Shown: positions 63,701 through 64,000 of the stretch, one piece after another
How the letters are laid out: each line of letters opens with the position of its first letter
Numbering within the stretch: the first letter of the stretch is position 1
Assembly (NCBI RefSeq): GCF_019578655.1
Contig: NC_063260.1
Span: 26,808,888 to 26,872,887 of the forward strand
Direction: 5' to 3'
DNA length: 64,000 nt
Origin: Ricinus communis
Taxonomy: Eukaryota; Streptophyta; Magnoliopsida; Malpighiales; Euphorbiaceae
Position numbers and translations under genes: made by a program
Notes under the pieces: generated by a model
Databases searched by the model: none
What the model saw: only the letters and a program-made list of their open reading frames with translations
Told to the model about the DNA's origin: nothing

Positions 63701-64000
63701 ATGGCTGATGATGAAATGAGAAACCTTAATGTTCCTGTATTACAGACTGATGGTTTGATTTTCCTTTGGGTTACTGGACGTGCAATGGAGCTTGGACGCG
63801 AGTGGTATGTGTTTATTGGAGGCAGCATGCTAGTTGCTAGTACTATTTATTCATCAATAACTTTCCATCAGAGGCCGAAAGAATATGGTTAATGTGATTT
63901 CTAGCCCTTGATCATATGCATGTCATGATATTTCTTGCAGTTTGGATCTCTGGGGTTACAAGCGTGTTGAGGAGATAATATGGGTAAAGACTAATCAACT
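60704..64000 (+). CDS. MTA: MTA, N6-adenosine-methyltransferase (METTL3/MT-A70 orthologue), partial
   Basis: Exons 60704-61828, 62177-62275, 63224-63307, 63461-63804 and 63941 to beyond the window; the 3' end is missing. About 570 codons are visible. N-terminal features: an acidic/Ser start (METQSDGTFNSSDDTSS), a Pro-rich linker and a Gly/Met-rich segment (WMGGDMWNGPPRGGM). A CCCH zinc-finger region follows (KEDCRRQSGSFIACEKVHFR, IIAPHTDVSQGDCSF, HMKTCKYVHYELD). The MT-A70 domain has the catalytic DPPW at 503-506 (VIMADPPWDIHMELPYGTMA), FLWVTGRAMELGRE and DLWGYKRVEEIIWVKTNQ. MTA is the catalytic subunit of the m6A mRNA writer with MTB, FIP37, VIRILIZER and HAKAI; Arabidopsis mta mutants are embryo-lethal. 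The last exon opens with a split Cys codon (TG+T). Confidence 0.96.

Overview
This is nuclear DNA from a flowering plant, most likely a eudicot. The evidence is AT-rich intergenic sequence with many (AT)n and (ATT)n microsatellites, spliced genes with short GT-AG introns, plant-specific families (ALMT, plant WNK, LHW-type bHLH, PUX10, MTA), a decayed MuDR-like transposon and a fragment of plastid accD. I cannot name the species from sequence alone.

Layout. 1-2.8 kb: AT-rich intergenic DNA with a foldback element (710-1285). 2.8-5.8 kb, minus: ORM/ORMDL sphingolipid regulator, three coding exons. 7.3-10 kb, minus: single-coding-exon BTB/POZ protein with a spliced leader. 10.2-21.4 kb: a long gene-poor stretch with microsatellites and one compact group of ACGT elements. 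21.4-25.7 kb, plus: LHW-like atypical bHLH factor, ten coding exons. 25.7-29.6 kb: intergenic. 29.6-31.7 kb, plus: aluminium-activated malate transporter (ALMT), six exons. About 32.0-32.35 kb: a second foldback element. 33.0-35.6 kb, plus: ZNHIT2-like HIT zinc-finger protein, with one GC-AG intron. 36.1-39.0 kb, plus: PUX10/UBXD8-like UAS-UBX protein. 39.57 kb, minus: tRNA-Val(AAC). 39.8-44.4 kb, minus: decayed MULE with a small MITE nested in one of its introns and a 28-base C tract in its transposase. 45.0-45.3 kb: nuclear copy of the plastid accD 5' end. 47.6-50.5 kb, plus: WNK kinase with upstream ORFs. 52.7-53.4 kb, minus: Yippee-like zinc protein. 56.7-59.9 kb, plus: oligopeptide transporter (OPT). 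60.7 kb to the window end, plus: MTA, the m6A methyltransferase catalytic subunit, cut off by the window edge.

The genes do not form one pathway; this is an ordinary plant gene neighbourhood of unrelated housekeeping, transport and signalling genes separated by transposon-rich spacers. Exon limits were placed by hand from splice sites and reading-frame continuity. Every complete model gives an uninterrupted frame from ATG to stop: ORMDL 154 aa, bHLH 796, ALMT 488, ZNHIT2 411, PUX10 471, WNK 585, Yippee 106, OPT 760. I saw no clearly new biological system. The most notable features are the GC-AG intron, the plastid-to-nucleus accD fragment, the nested transposon with its poly-C tract, the two foldback elements, and the isolated ACGT-rich block near 11.7 kb.
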